Shown: in pieces, positions 1-8,515 of the stretch
Position numbering within the stretch: position 1 is the first letter of the stretch
Layout: the number at the start of each line of letters is the position of its first letter
DNA from: JAAZGD01 sp034003765
GTDB lineage: Bacteria; Bacillota; Clostridia; Peptostreptococcales; Anaerovoracaceae
Assembly: GCA_034003765.1 (NCBI GenBank)
Contig: JAVEXZ010000022.1
Location: forward strand, 1 to 24,434
Length of the DNA stretch: 24,434 nt
Direction of reading: 5' to 3'
Translations under genes and position numbers: made by a program
The notes under the pieces: model-generated
The model's database searches: none
Seen by the model: the letters and a program-made list of their open reading frames with translations, nothing else
Told to the model about the DNA's origin: nothing

Positions 1-19
1 TGGGTGAAGCTTACTAATT

Positions 20-48
20 TTAATACAGGTCTTATGAAACCATGGCAA
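20..48 (-). promoter_or_regulatory. possible sigma-A promoter reading out of the left edge
   Basis: On the minus strand, TTGCCA (43-48) is followed after 17 bases by TATTAA (20-25), a fair match to the vegetative -35/-10 pattern. It lies just past the terminator of the hydantoinase gene, so it could drive a minus-strand gene beyond the left edge. No such gene is visible in the window. The hexamers are imperfect and the call is tentative. Confidence 0.3.
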
Positions 49-59
49 GGGTCATACAA

Positions 60-90
60 TAAAAAAACAGGACCTTATGAAAGGCCCTGT
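60..90 (-). terminator. intrinsic terminator after the hydantoinase gene
   Basis: Read on the minus strand, ACAGGGCCTT and AAGGTCCTGT form a 10-bp stem (one G-T pair) around the loop TCAT, followed directly by seven T's. This is a standard Rho-independent terminator. It lies about 80 bases past the hydantoinase stop codon and ends the permease/hydantoinase transcription unit. Confidence 0.85.
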
Positions 91-173
91 TAATTAGTAT
101 CCTGATTGAGACTTATTGTCTTTAGTGTCAAATTGGCAAATCCAAAAGAGGCTACCAATTTATAGCTTAATTC

Positions 174-1577
174 TTATAGTTCTGGGGTGGTAAACTTCAA
201 AGCCTTACACTTAATGAGTTTTCCTTTCCCCTTTTCTCCCAAGAATTCTCCGTCCTTGTAAACCAAAGATCCACGAGAGTAAGTGGCCACAGGATAACCC
301 TTGATTTCTGCCCCTTCCCAAATTGTGTGATCCGTAGCACCGTGCATATCTTTATTGGCTATGGTTACATTCTTTTTGGGGTCATATAAAACTATATCCG
401 CATCTAATCCAACACGAAGAGCTCCTTTTACATGGTCTAAACCAAAGAGTTTGGAAGGATTTGTTGCGCAGAGTTCTATAGCTTTGTTAAAGGTTATTCT
501 TCCCTTGTTAGCTTCTGAAAGGACATAAGGGTACATATTTTCAATACCAGCACACCCGTTAGGTATGGTTGTGAAGTTCCCTGGCTTACCATCTTTAGTG
601 GTAATTCCCCAGTCTTTTTCAGCTTGGGTGAATGGGCAGTGGTCTGTAGCAATTGTTGCTATATCACCACGTTTGATTGCATCCCATAGAGCTACTTGAG
701 ATTCTTTGCCCTTCATTGGAGGAGAGCATACATAGTCCCTTGCCCTTGGAAGCTTATATACATCTTTTGTAAAGTTAAGGTATTGAGGACATGTTTCTGC
801 AAATATTGGGTAACCCTCAACTCTTGCCTGAGTTACAGCATCTACACCTTGCTTGTTGGCTAGATGTACAATGTATAGGGATGTTCCAGCCATCTTGGCA
901 AGGTTGATTGCTCTAACATCAGCCTCCCCTTCTACAGCCTCATTTTTAGCCATGTAATGCCACCAAGCTTCGGTTTTACCCTCTGATAAGTACTTTGCTA
1001 CCAAAACATTATTTACGTCCCTGTTTTCTGCATGTACCCCTACTAAGGCTCCAATTTTAGCAGCCTTTACCAAAACCTTATAGAAACTACCATCGTCTAC
1101 ACCAAAGTCATAAACCATAAATACTTTGAATGAAGGGACCCCAGCTTTTACTGCATCTTCCATAGAGTCTAGGAGTTCATCTGTACTAACATCACAAACA
1201 CCTACATGGAAGGAATAGTCTACAGCCGCATCTGGTGCAGCAAGAGCATCTCTTCTCTTGATGGCATCCAGCATCTTTTCTCCTTGACCTTGGAGGACGA
1301 AGTCGAATACTGTAGTAGTTCCTCCGCAGGCAGCGGATCTAGTGCCGGTATAATAGTCATCAGTTGATATGGTTCCGCCAAAGGGCATGGCCAAGTGAGT
1401 ATGGCCATCAATAGCTCCAGGTAAAACCATTTTTCCTTTTGCATCTACTACTTCTGTGTTGGCCTCTGGCTTTAACTTGGTTCCAATAGCGATAATTTTG
1501 CCATCTTTTACGGCAATGTCAGCTTTAAAGGTGCTATCCTTTGTTACCAAGGTTCCACCTTTAATTAATAAATCCAT
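174..1577 (-). CDS. hydA: dihydropyrimidinase / D-hydantoinase family cyclic amidohydrolase
   Basis: The 467-residue protein is full length for the dihydropyrimidinase/hydantoinase family, a cytoplasmic binuclear-metal TIM-barrel hydrolase that opens cyclic ureides such as dihydrouracil or 5-substituted hydantoins. Visible metal ligands are H59 and H61 (DGHTH), a lysine likely to be carboxylated (K151 in SFKVF), H182 (HAEN), H238 (IVHLAN) and D312 (ATDHCPF). The ATG has an excellent ribosome binding site, AAGGAGGT, five bases upstream. The gene follows an NCS1 permease on the same strand, so the substrate is probably imported by that permease. The family call is firm, but hydantoin, dihydropyrimidine and allantoin-like substrates cannot be told apart from sequence alone. 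No carbamoylase or beta-ureidopropionase gene, which would finish the pathway, is in the window. Confidence 0.9.
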   Translation of the reverse strand: MDLLIKGGTLVTKDSTFKADIAVKDGKIIAIGTKLKPEANTEVVDAKGKMVLPGAIDGHTHLAMPFGGTISTDDYYTGTRSAACGGTTTVFDFVLQGQGEKMLDAIKRRDALAAPDAAVDYSFHVGVCDVSTDELLDSMEDAVKAGVPSFKVFMVYDFGVDDGSFYKVLVKAAKIGALVGVHAENRDVNNVLVAKYLSEGKTEAWWHYMAKNEAVEGEADVRAINLAKMAGTSLYIVHLANKQGVDAVTQARVEGYPIFAETCPQYLNFTKDVYKLPRARDYVCSPPMKGKESQVALWDAIKRGDIATIATDHCPFTQAEKDWGITTKDGKPGNFTTIPNGCAGIENMYPYVLSEANKGRITFNKAIELCATNPSKLFGLDHVKGALRVGLDADIVLYDPKKNVTIANKDMHGATDHTIWEGAEIKGYPVATYSRGSLVYKDGEFLGEKGKGKLIKCKALKFTTPEL

Positions 1578-1619
1578 TTTTTACCTCCTTCATATAAAAT
1601 TACTGGTTTAAGTTGATAA

Positions 1620-1650
1620 AAAGGAGCCTCTGAGTCTCAAAGGCTCCTTT
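1620..1650 (-). terminator. hairpin terminator/attenuator between permease and hydantoinase genes
   Basis: These 31 bases are a nearly perfect palindrome: arms of about 15 bases beginning AAAGGAGCC and ending GGCTCCTTT, with a minimal central loop. On the minus strand the T-rich end runs into TTATC. It lies after the permease stop and before the hydantoinase ribosome binding site. It probably ends part of the permease transcripts and so sets the ratio of the two products. I see no clear separate promoter for the hydantoinase downstream of it. Confidence 0.65.
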
Positions 1651-1700
1651 ATTATTGAAGCTTGTCTTAAGTATACTTTGTTTTAATAGTTATTTAGAAA

Positions 1701-3281
1701 CTATTGTCTGTCTGTAAGTGCTTCATGCTCTTCTTCGGAAATCTTGGACTTTGTCTCTTTGCTCATTAATAGGATGTAGAGTAAGAATCCAACAGCGAAA
1801 GATACAATGTATCCGTTAGCAGCAAGATAATCAAAGAATCCAGGAGCCAATCCAAGAGAAGCGTTATATAAGAATACGGTATTTCCTAGTAGAGGAATGA
1901 TGAAGGCGCCAATCCATGCTATAACAGCGGCCAAGTTCCATCCACCCTTGTACCAGTAACGGCCTTTATCTCCGTTGTATAAAGAAGCAACGTCAATTCT
2001 CTTTTGCTTGTGAACATAGTAGTCAGCAATAAAGATTGCAGCTACAGGAGCCAAGATTGTTCCGTAGTTGTTGAGCCATGTAAATACATATGCGGCACCA
2101 GAACCGAAGATCCACCATGGCTGGAAAGCTACAGCTAGGATACAAGCGGCGATTACACCCTTTTTGTATGTTATTACTGTAGGTTTCAAGTTGGAGAATC
2201 CATTTGCAGGAGCTACGATATTAGCAGCTACGCAAGTAGTGATGGTAGCAGCAGCTACACCAATAGCACAGATAATAACAACCAGTTTGTTCTCTACATA
2301 ATAGAATACTCCAGTTGGGTCAAACATAGCTGTTCCATAAGCCAACTTAGTAGCCATTGCAAAGTAAGCACCAATGTATGCACACATAAACATTGGAATA
2401 GGCATTCCGATGAACTGACCCCAGAACTGAGATTTTTGTGATTTAGCATAACGAGAGAAGTCAGGAATATTCAAAGCAATTGTTGCCCAGAAAGCGATGT
2501 TTCCAGTTAAGCCTGCCATATAGATATACCCAAAACCACCCAAGGAATTAATCAGGTCATCATCTTGACCTTGAGCCATTACTTCGCTGAAGCCATATCC
2601 AGCATTATTTGCAGTTGAAATGGACCATGCAAATAAGGCCAGGATAACAACTACTAATAAAGGTCCGCCGATAGATTGAACGATTTTGATTCCTTCTGAA
2701 CCTGCATAAGCAACCCATCCGATGAATACCATAAATATGAAGAAACCGATGAACTGTCCAACGGATACGGAAGGGTTTCCAGGAAGAGCCATGGACCATT
2801 CAGGATCCATAAATTTAGGAGCGAAAACTCCAATAATAGCAGCTACAGAACCGCCACCTACCCAAGCTTGTACAGCGGTCCATCCGCAAGCAACCAAGCC
2901 TCTTAAGGTAGCAGGAATGTGAGCACCAGAAGCTCCGAAAGTTAATCGGGAGAAAACTGGGAAAGGAATACCGTATTTAGTACCGGCATGGGAGTTCATC
3001 TGAATAGGAATAAGTACGATTAAGTTTCCTGCGGCTACGTTTATAACTGAAAGCCAAGGAGAAACGCCCATTCCAATCAAGGCAGCAGCCAAAGAAAGGG
3101 AAGGGATACAAATTGAAAGTCCAATCCACAGAGCGGTTACGTTATACGTAGTCCAAGTTCTCTGGGACACAGATGTGGGAGCTAAGTCTTCATTGTAGTA
3201 CTTTGAAGTCAATAACTCGGCACGAGCGGTATCGGTAAGTTCATACATACCTTCTCGCTCTAGTTGTGTGTAATTCGACAT
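1701..3281 (-). CDS. NCS1-family nucleobase/hydantoin/allantoin permease
   Basis: The 526-residue integral membrane protein has about 12 hydrophobic segments. It matches the NCS1 (nucleobase:cation symporter-1) family, which includes PucI (allantoin), CodB (cytosine) and Mhp1 (benzyl-hydantoin). The N-terminal TWTTYNVTALWIG region is typical. W134 and Q138 (GWTAVQAW) have the four-residue spacing of the substrate-stacking Trp117 and Gln121 of Mhp1. A later AANIVAPAN segment (around N354) resembles the helix carrying the substrate-binding Asn of that protein. The ribosome binding site GGAGGTG lies just before the ATG. The hydantoinase gene downstream supports import of a cyclic ureide. The exact substrate and the coupling ion (Na+ or H+) are inferred, not shown. 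Confidence 0.88.
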   Translation of the reverse strand: MSNYTQLEREGMYELTDTARAELLTSKYYNEDLAPTSVSQRTWTTYNVTALWIGLSICIPSLSLAAALIGMGVSPWLSVINVAAGNLIVLIPIQMNSHAGTKYGIPFPVFSRLTFGASGAHIPATLRGLVACGWTAVQAWVGGGSVAAIIGVFAPKFMDPEWSMALPGNPSVSVGQFIGFFIFMVFIGWVAYAGSEGIKIVQSIGGPLLVVVILALFAWSISTANNAGYGFSEVMAQGQDDDLINSLGGFGYIYMAGLTGNIAFWATIALNIPDFSRYAKSQKSQFWGQFIGMPIPMFMCAYIGAYFAMATKLAYGTAMFDPTGVFYYVENKLVVIICAIGVAAATITTCVAANIVAPANGFSNLKPTVITYKKGVIAACILAVAFQPWWIFGSGAAYVFTWLNNYGTILAPVAAIFIADYYVHKQKRIDVASLYNGDKGRYWYKGGWNLAAVIAWIGAFIIPLLGNTVFLYNASLGLAPGFFDYLAANGYIVSFAVGFLLYILLMSKETKSKISEEEHEALTDRQ

Positions 3282-3327
3282 TTAAACACCTCCATAACAA
3301 ATAGTAGAAATAAATTATTACAAAGCT

Positions 3328-3404
3328 ATTGTACCATACTTCGGGAAAAGGGAAACACTTTTTTTCACAAACGTTAATCAATTGTCAATAAATTTTGAAC
3401 AATT
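3328..3404 (-). promoter_or_regulatory. possible promoter and operator region of the permease gene
   Basis: On the minus strand a -10-like TACAAT lies at 3328-3333, about 47 bases before the permease ATG; no good -35 is found 16-18 bases upstream. Further upstream, AATTGT and ACAATT (3380-3404) form an inverted repeat with a 13-base spacer, as an operator might, and TTGACA occurs inside it. AT-rich sequence makes chance matches likely, so this is tentative. Confidence 0.25.
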
Positions 3405-3411
3405 ATTAGAT

Positions 3412-3451
3412 TAAAAAAAAATAGGGCCTTGTGTATACAAAGAGACCCTAG
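3412..3451 (-). terminator. intrinsic terminator of the efflux/TetR operon
   Basis: On the minus strand TAGGG, a three-base bulge and CTTTGT pair with ACAAGG and CCCTA around an ATAC loop, followed by a run of nine T's. It lies about 40 bases past the TetR stop codon and separates the efflux operon from the permease gene downstream. Confidence 0.85.
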
Positions 3452-3457
3452 CTTTTC

Positions 3458-3488
3458 GCAATATTGTATAAGCCCTAAGCAATATTGT
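3458..3488. repeat. two copies of palindromic GCAATATTGT, 21 bp apart
   Basis: The 10-mer GCAATATTGT occurs at 3458-3467 and 3479-3488. Each contains the perfect palindrome CAATATTG, and the copies start 21 bases apart, about two helical turns. They sit between the tetR stop codon and its terminator. They could be a protein-binding site or chance AT-rich repetition. Confidence 0.4.
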
Positions 3489-4111
3489 TAACTCTTGTTA
3501 GTTAATCCATCCATTAAAAAATCCATAAGATCTTTTTCAGTCCAGGAAGCGGCCTCCTTAGCCCAAGAAAATTCTGCGTCTTTTGGAAGAGATCCGCATT
3601 GGGATTTAAGAGTAATAAAATAGTTGATGGCTCCCATAACAGCGGATGCTGCAAGAGAAACATTTGAGCAGCCAATTTCTCCAGATTTTGCCCCCCTGTC
3701 AAGTATGTTCCAAAGGACCCCATACTGGTGGTCCATTATGCCATGAATAATATGTATAATCTCAGAAGAAAGTTTGTTGGCAGGGTTTAGTAGCTGTTGG
3801 GCAAGGTCGGGTAAATTCCTACCATACTTTTGCATAAGGCCCATGTGGGTATTTAAATAGGCCAGCAATTGCTGATAGCAATTATCCTTCTCCATGATTA
3901 GAGTGTCTACCCTTTCAAAATCCTTGGAAACTACATTTTCAAGGACCATTAAAAGCAATTCTTCCTTACCAGTGAAGTATTCGTAGACAGTTCCCTTTCC
4001 AACACCTGCAGCCTCGGCGATATCAATAATTTTTGTGTTTTGATATCCCTTCTCTATGAAAAGCCCAATGGCAGAGGCCAAGATTTCCTGAGATTTTTTC
4101 TTATTTATCAC
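3488..4111 (-). CDS. TetR/AcrR-family transcriptional repressor, last gene of the efflux operon
   Basis: This is a 207-residue protein with an N-terminal TetR DNA-binding domain: the recognition-helix region AGVGKGTVYEYFTGKEELL is the family signature, followed by a variable helical ligand-binding domain. I place the start at the GTG at 4109-4111 because GGAGG (4118-4122) lies six bases upstream. The longer frame from the ATG at 4135 lacks a ribosome binding site and would add eight basic residues. With the GTG start it overlaps the RND gene by 11 bases, so the two are probably translationally coupled. It very likely represses its own operon through the two palindromes upstream of the membrane-fusion gene; its inducer is unknown. 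Confidence 0.88.
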   Translation of the reverse strand: MINKKKSQEILASAIGLFIEKGYQNTKIIDIAEAAGVGKGTVYEYFTGKEELLLMVLENVVSKDFERVDTLIMEKDNCYQQLLAYLNTHMGLMQKYGRNLPDLAQQLLNPANKLSSEIIHIIHGIMDHQYGVLWNILDRGAKSGEIGCSNVSLAASAVMGAINYFITLKSQCGSLPKDAEFSWAKEAASWTEKDLMDFLMDGLTNKS

Positions 4112-7100
4112 TTTTATCCTCCTTGCCTTCCTCATTTTTGAGATTTTTAGGGCTGGGGCTTTGATCTTCCTGGGCCCACTTCAATTCCAAGTCGTCTATA
4201 TGGGAATCTTTGATTTCACGCTTATGTTGTCGCAAACTCTTCCTATCATCTATGGCTGCATATAAAACTGGGATTAAGATTAGTGTTACTATGGTAGAAG
4301 TTATAAGGCCCCCTATGATAGATATAGCCATTGGTGCCATAGTTTCTGCTCCTTCACCGAGACCCAAGGACATTGGAATCATACCAACTACTGTTGTGGT
4401 GGTAGTCATTAAAATTGGCCGCAATCGAATTTTCCCAGCTTCTACAAGGGCAAGATCTCGAGTGAGTTCAACCCGGTTGCGATTTATGAACTCTACTAAT
4501 AGTATTGAGTTGTTTACAACTATGCCCACCAGGAGTATCATGCCCAAGAAAGATACAAGTGAAAGAGAGGACCCTGTTAGGAAAAGAGCTAAGAAGGACC
4601 CTGTCATGGCAAAGGGTATGCTCATTGCTACAACAAAAGGCATGAAAAGGCTTTCAAACTGAGCTGCTAAAATTAGATATACAAGAAGGATAGCTATGAT
4701 AAGGGCAAAAGTAAGCTGCCTAAAAGCCTCTACCATCTCAGCTTCTCCTCCTCCAGTCTCTATGGAGTATCCATAAGGAAGAAGGGTGCTATCTGCTAGG
4801 GCATGGATCTTCTTTGAAACACCCCCTAAGTCTGTACCCTCTATATTTATATTTAATGTTACATATCTCTCTTGGTCCATACGATTAATAATATTGGGAG
4901 AATTGTCGTAATCGAAACTTGCTATTTGTCCAAGGGGGACTTGCAAGCCGCTGTTACCTGTAATCATTATTTGTTTTAAGTTTTCCATTGATTCAGAATA
5001 TTGACCTGGTAGGCTTAAAATAATATCTGTTTCTTTCCCGTCTACCTTTAGGCTTGTTGCTTTTGTTCCTGAAAGGGCAGAACCAAGGCCATTTGCCAAA
5101 TTGTAGGCGGTTATACCGTAGTAGGCACCAGCATTTCGGTCCAAGGTAATTCTTACTTCAGGAGTTCCTTCCTCCAAGTCAAGAGAAGCACTTTCCACCT
5201 TATTAAGTTGATTTACCTGAAGGGCAAGGCCCTCCCCAATTTCCTTTAAGGTGTCCATATTCTCACCCTTAATCATTAGGCTCATATCAACACCCCCACC
5301 CATCATGCCACTGAATGTGTCTGTAACACTAACAGTTATTTCTGCACCTGCATAAGTGGAAAATGACTTTCTTACTGCTTTTGCGATTTCATCAGTGGTT
5401 CTTTTTCGATCCATTTGATCTACCAAGACTACACTAAGGGAGTCGCTGGTTCCAGAACCAAAGCCCATCATGGCTGTTCCCCCGATATCAAGAGTGCAGT
5501 GCTTTATTTCTGGAAGGGCTAGTAATTCTGCCTCCAGCTGGCTTAAGAGCTTATCTCTTTCAGCTAAGGTAGTCCCATATGGAGACTCCACATCAACATT
5601 GAAGGTTCCTTCGTCGGCGGCAGGAAGGAGCTCTGTTCCTACCAGTAGGATTAAGGAAATAGAAACCAAGAAAATTACCACACAAGAAACAATTACTTTC
5701 CTGCGTTTCTTTAAGGCAATGGTTATTATTCTTTCATACCAAACCACCAATCTCTGAACACCTTGGTTGAATTTTTGAGCATGCTTAAATTTGTATCGTC
5801 TGTCGCCAAGACGAATATAATCAGTAGAAATTCCTCTAGTTAATAGCTTTGAACAAAGCATAGGTACCACAGTTACTGACACAATAAGTGATGCTGCAAG
5901 GGCTATAACTATAGTGATACAAAAATCTTTAAACAAAAGACCCGCCAAGCCTTTACTTAGAGCAATGGGAAGAAATACTAGCATAGTAGTCAGTGAAGAG
6001 GCTGTAACCGCCAGGAGTACTTCTTTGCTTCCTTTACGAGCAGCCTCAAGGGGGTCTGGAGTTGTCTGCCGGGTACGGAATATATTTTCCAAGACTACAA
6101 TTGAGTTATCAACCAACATTCCCACAGCAACGGTTATAGCTGCAAGAGTTATAAGGTTCAAAGTTATGCCTTGAGAGTTCATCACCGCAAATGTAGCCAA
6201 AATAGAAGTAGGTATTGAAAGGGCTATTACAAGGGTACTCCTTACATTTAGGAGGAAAAGGAAAACTACAAATATAGCGAGAATTGCTCCAGCTAGTGCA
6301 GCTTGAGCCACCCAATTTAAGGATTTATTAATGAAATCCGCTTGGTCGAAACCTACCACAAAATCAAGGTCTGGATGCTCTTGTTCCAGCTCTTTGATCA
6401 AGGAATCAACACTGTTAGAGACGTTTACCACATTGGCATCGGACTGTTTAGTAATCATTATTCCTATGGCTGTAGATCCATCTATTCGAGTTATGGAATC
6501 TGGATCTTTGACTCCTGCTTCAATAGAACCCAAATCACTTAAACGCAGAATACTGTGGTCAGGAAGTATCAAAGGGATATTTTTCATGTCTTCTATGGAC
6601 TTAAATTCCCCTACTGTACGGACGATTACTTCTTTGCTTCCCTTTGTCATATTACCGCTGGGCATGTTTATGTTTTCCGAGGCAAGGATTTGTGAGAGTA
6701 TTGATAGGTTTAATCCATAAGAAGCTAGTTTTTCCTGGTCCACAATCATGGTTATTTCTTCTTCAATCCCTCCTGTAACATCAACTGAAGCCACACCACC
6801 GATACGCTCGAACTTTGAGATAACTGTGTCTTCCAAGACTTCGTTTAGTTCATAAAGAGGCAAATCACTGGAAACATAAATTTGTGAAACTGGCAAGGCA
6901 TTCATGTCTAGCTTTAACACCATGGGATCCCCTGCAGTGGAAGGCAAATAATCCTCAACCAAAGCGATTTTTTCTCGCATGTTTAATGTTGCGAAATTCA
7001 TGTCTTGATCCATATCGAATTGAACAGCAACAATAGCCTGGCCTTGAATTGTAATGGAAAACATGCTATCCAAACCTTCCACTGACGCCAGGGCAAGCTC

Positions 7101-7301
7101 TAAGGGCTTTGTTACCATGGATTCCACTTCTTGAGGGGCAGCGTTTTCATAGGAACACATTACTAGGGCCATGGGAAATTCAATCTTTGGCATTAAATCT
7201 CTTGGCATGCTAAAAAAGGAGAAAACCCCAAGTACAACAACCATAAGCATAAGCATTATAGTTGCAACAGGTCTTTTTATCGAGACACTAGATAGATTCA
7301 T
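4101..7301 (-). CDS. RND-family efflux transporter (HAE1/AcrB-like)
   Basis: At 1066 residues this is the usual length for a resistance-nodulation-division pump, with two repeats of one membrane helix, a large periplasm-facing or extracytoplasmic loop, and a membrane bundle. The N-terminus (SIKRPVATIMLMLMVVVLG) is characteristic. In the fourth membrane helix D398 (VGMLVDNSIVVLEN) matches one of the two proton-relay aspartates of AcrB, while the neighbouring aspartate is N399. In the tenth helix, where AcrB has an essential lysine, the sequence reads VVNNSILLVEF with no lysine. Such variants are frequent in Firmicute RND proteins. The gene follows the membrane-fusion gene by 13 bases, and its ribosome binding site GGAGGAG overlaps the preceding stop region. 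Drugs, lipopeptides or other amphiphiles are plausible substrates; the actual one is unknown. Confidence 0.93.
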   Translation of the reverse strand: MNLSSVSIKRPVATIMLMLMVVVLGVFSFFSMPRDLMPKIEFPMALVMCSYENAAPQEVESMVTKPLELALASVEGLDSMFSITIQGQAIVAVQFDMDQDMNFATLNMREKIALVEDYLPSTAGDPMVLKLDMNALPVSQIYVSSDLPLYELNEVLEDTVISKFERIGGVASVDVTGGIEEEITMIVDQEKLASYGLNLSILSQILASENINMPSGNMTKGSKEVIVRTVGEFKSIEDMKNIPLILPDHSILRLSDLGSIEAGVKDPDSITRIDGSTAIGIMITKQSDANVVNVSNSVDSLIKELEQEHPDLDFVVGFDQADFINKSLNWVAQAALAGAILAIFVVFLFLLNVRSTLVIALSIPTSILATFAVMNSQGITLNLITLAAITVAVGMLVDNSIVVLENIFRTRQTTPDPLEAARKGSKEVLLAVTASSLTTMLVFLPIALSKGLAGLLFKDFCITIVIALAASLIVSVTVVPMLCSKLLTRGISTDYIRLGDRRYKFKHAQKFNQGVQRLVVWYERIITIALKKRRKVIVSCVVIFLVSISLILLVGTELLPAADEGTFNVDVESPYGTTLAERDKLLSQLEAELLALPEIKHCTLDIGGTAMMGFGSGTSDSLSVVLVDQMDRKRTTDEIAKAVRKSFSTYAGAEITVSVTDTFSGMMGGGVDMSLMIKGENMDTLKEIGEGLALQVNQLNKVESASLDLEEGTPEVRITLDRNAGAYYGITAYNLANGLGSALSGTKATSLKVDGKETDIILSLPGQYSESMENLKQIMITGNSGLQVPLGQIASFDYDNSPNIINRMDQERYVTLNINIEGTDLGGVSKKIHALADSTLLPYGYSIETGGGEAEMVEAFRQLTFALIIAILLVYLILAAQFESLFMPFVVAMSIPFAMTGSFLALFLTGSSLSLVSFLGMILLVGIVVNNSILLVEFINRNRVELTRDLALVEAGKIRLRPILMTTTTTVVGMIPMSLGLGEGAETMAPMAISIIGGLITSTIVTLILIPVLYAAIDDRKSLRQHKREIKDSHIDDLELKWAQEDQSPSPKNLKNEEGKEDKSDK

Positions 7302-7314
7302 ATTCCGGCTCCTC

Positions 7315-8442
7315 CTATTTAATAACTAAAACTGCTCTTCCTTCCACAACATAAGGCTGACCAGAGACAATGACCTTGTCTCCAGCTTTAATACCCTTTA
7401 CAATCTCCGTATATTCCCCGTTATCAAGGCCTACAATAACTTCCTTGAATATAGGCATATTGTTAGGATCAAGGGTAATCACCCAAGTTTTACCGCTTTT
7501 TATATAGGGGGCATCCGAAGGAACAAGAACAACTTGGTCCTTGGATTGGGATTTTACTTGAATTTCGGCAAACATTCCTGCCTTAAGTTCTCCTGAGCTA
7601 TTTGGGACTTTAATAGTAGTTGGGTAGGTAAGGCTACCTGCACCAGGGGCTGGAGAAACCGAATGGATGATTCCAACATAGGCTTTATCCCCCAAGGTGT
7701 TAATGTAGAGGTCTACTTCTTGACCAACTACTAGTGAATTAACAATATATTCGCTTACACCAGTCTCAATCTTTAGGGATGAAACATCGGCAACACTTGC
7801 AGCCAAACTTCCAGTGGGAGCTTGGTTGCCCACTGTTACATTTAATGAAGTTATATAGCCATCGAAAGGTGCTTCTGGCCTGCAATTATCGTATGCCTCC
7901 TTGGTTTGGCTTGTAGCAGCCAGGGCTGCTGTATAATTTGCGTTGGCAGATTCTAGGTCTGCCCTAGATACTGCACCCTCAGCATAAAGGGTTTTCATGG
8001 CATTGTAGGCTGTCTTTGCAGCTTGAAGGCCAGCGCTTGCCTGGTTGTATGCAGCGGAAATTTGATCGCTGTCTATTTCAAAAAGAATTGTGCCCTTTTT
8101 AACAAACTCACCTAGAGAAACATTGACACGGTTAACCCTTCCCTGGGCCATTGGAATTATTAGGGCTTCTTGAACGGGTTGTATCCGTCCAGTGATTGGA
8201 GACGTTGTATATATAGAACCAATTTGGGCTGTGGCAACCTTAACATTAATTGGTGGATCTTCTAGTTCTTTGGGCTGAATAACAGCAGATAAAATTCTAA
8301 AAATCCCTAGCAGGACTAGCAGAGCAATTATAACAACTATTGCTTTCTGAAAGCCTGAAAGTTTCTTAAACTTTTCCCGGTTTTTACTTATGGAAACTCC
8401 TTTAATTCTTTCTTTTAAAGCTTTGTTTGTAGTGGTGTCCAT
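7315..8442 (-). CDS. RND periplasmic-adaptor/membrane-fusion protein (HlyD/AcrA family)
   Basis: This 375-residue protein has a cytoplasmic N-terminus of about 33 residues and one membrane anchor (AIVVIIALLVLLGIFRIL). Then come a lipoyl half-motif (GRVNRVNVSLGEFVKKGTILFEID), an alpha-hairpin rich in alanine, the second lipoyl half (APFDGYITSLNVTVGN), a beta-barrel and a C-terminal membrane-proximal domain. That order is standard for membrane-fusion proteins that pair with RND pumps. It has an uncleaved membrane anchor rather than a lipoprotein signal. AGGAGG lies ten bases before the ATG. It is the first gene of the operon, directly behind the TetR-controlled promoter. No TolC-like outer-membrane factor is nearby, in line with a one-membrane cell. 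Confidence 0.92.
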   Translation of the reverse strand: MDTTTNKALKERIKGVSISKNREKFKKLSGFQKAIVVIIALLVLLGIFRILSAVIQPKELEDPPINVKVATAQIGSIYTTSPITGRIQPVQEALIIPMAQGRVNRVNVSLGEFVKKGTILFEIDSDQISAAYNQASAGLQAAKTAYNAMKTLYAEGAVSRADLESANANYTAALAATSQTKEAYDNCRPEAPFDGYITSLNVTVGNQAPTGSLAASVADVSSLKIETGVSEYIVNSLVVGQEVDLYINTLGDKAYVGIIHSVSPAPGAGSLTYPTTIKVPNSSGELKAGMFAEIQVKSQSKDQVVLVPSDAPYIKSGKTWVITLDPNNMPIFKEVIVGLDNGEYTEIVKGIKAGDKVIVSGQPYVVEGRAVLVIK

Positions 8443-8491
8443 TTAATGAAGGCCTCCTCTTAATGTTACCTGATAACCCATTGTGGCTAAG

Positions 8492-8507
8492 CCGACCCGC
8501 TGGTCGG
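8492..8507. promoter_or_regulatory. TetR-type operator O1, downstream of the efflux promoter
   Basis: CCGACCCGCTGGTCGG is a perfect inverted repeat with 6-base arms and a 4-base spacer. It starts eight bases past the -10 box of the efflux promoter on the minus strand, so it covers or follows the transcription start. Its size and GACC/GGTC arms suit a TetR dimer. A related copy overlaps the -35. Confidence 0.75.
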
Positions 8508-8515
8508 TAATACTC

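Noticed and set aside
1..93. Plus-strand frame open from the left edge to TAA at 91-93
   Set aside because: Only 30 codons, includes the minus-strand terminator hairpin, and shows no recognisable protein; probably chance.
5470..5757. Plus-strand frames inside the RND gene (also at 4210-4662, 5914-6174 and 6331-6720)
   Set aside because: Antisense shadows of a well-conserved pump gene, without ribosome binding sites or homology.
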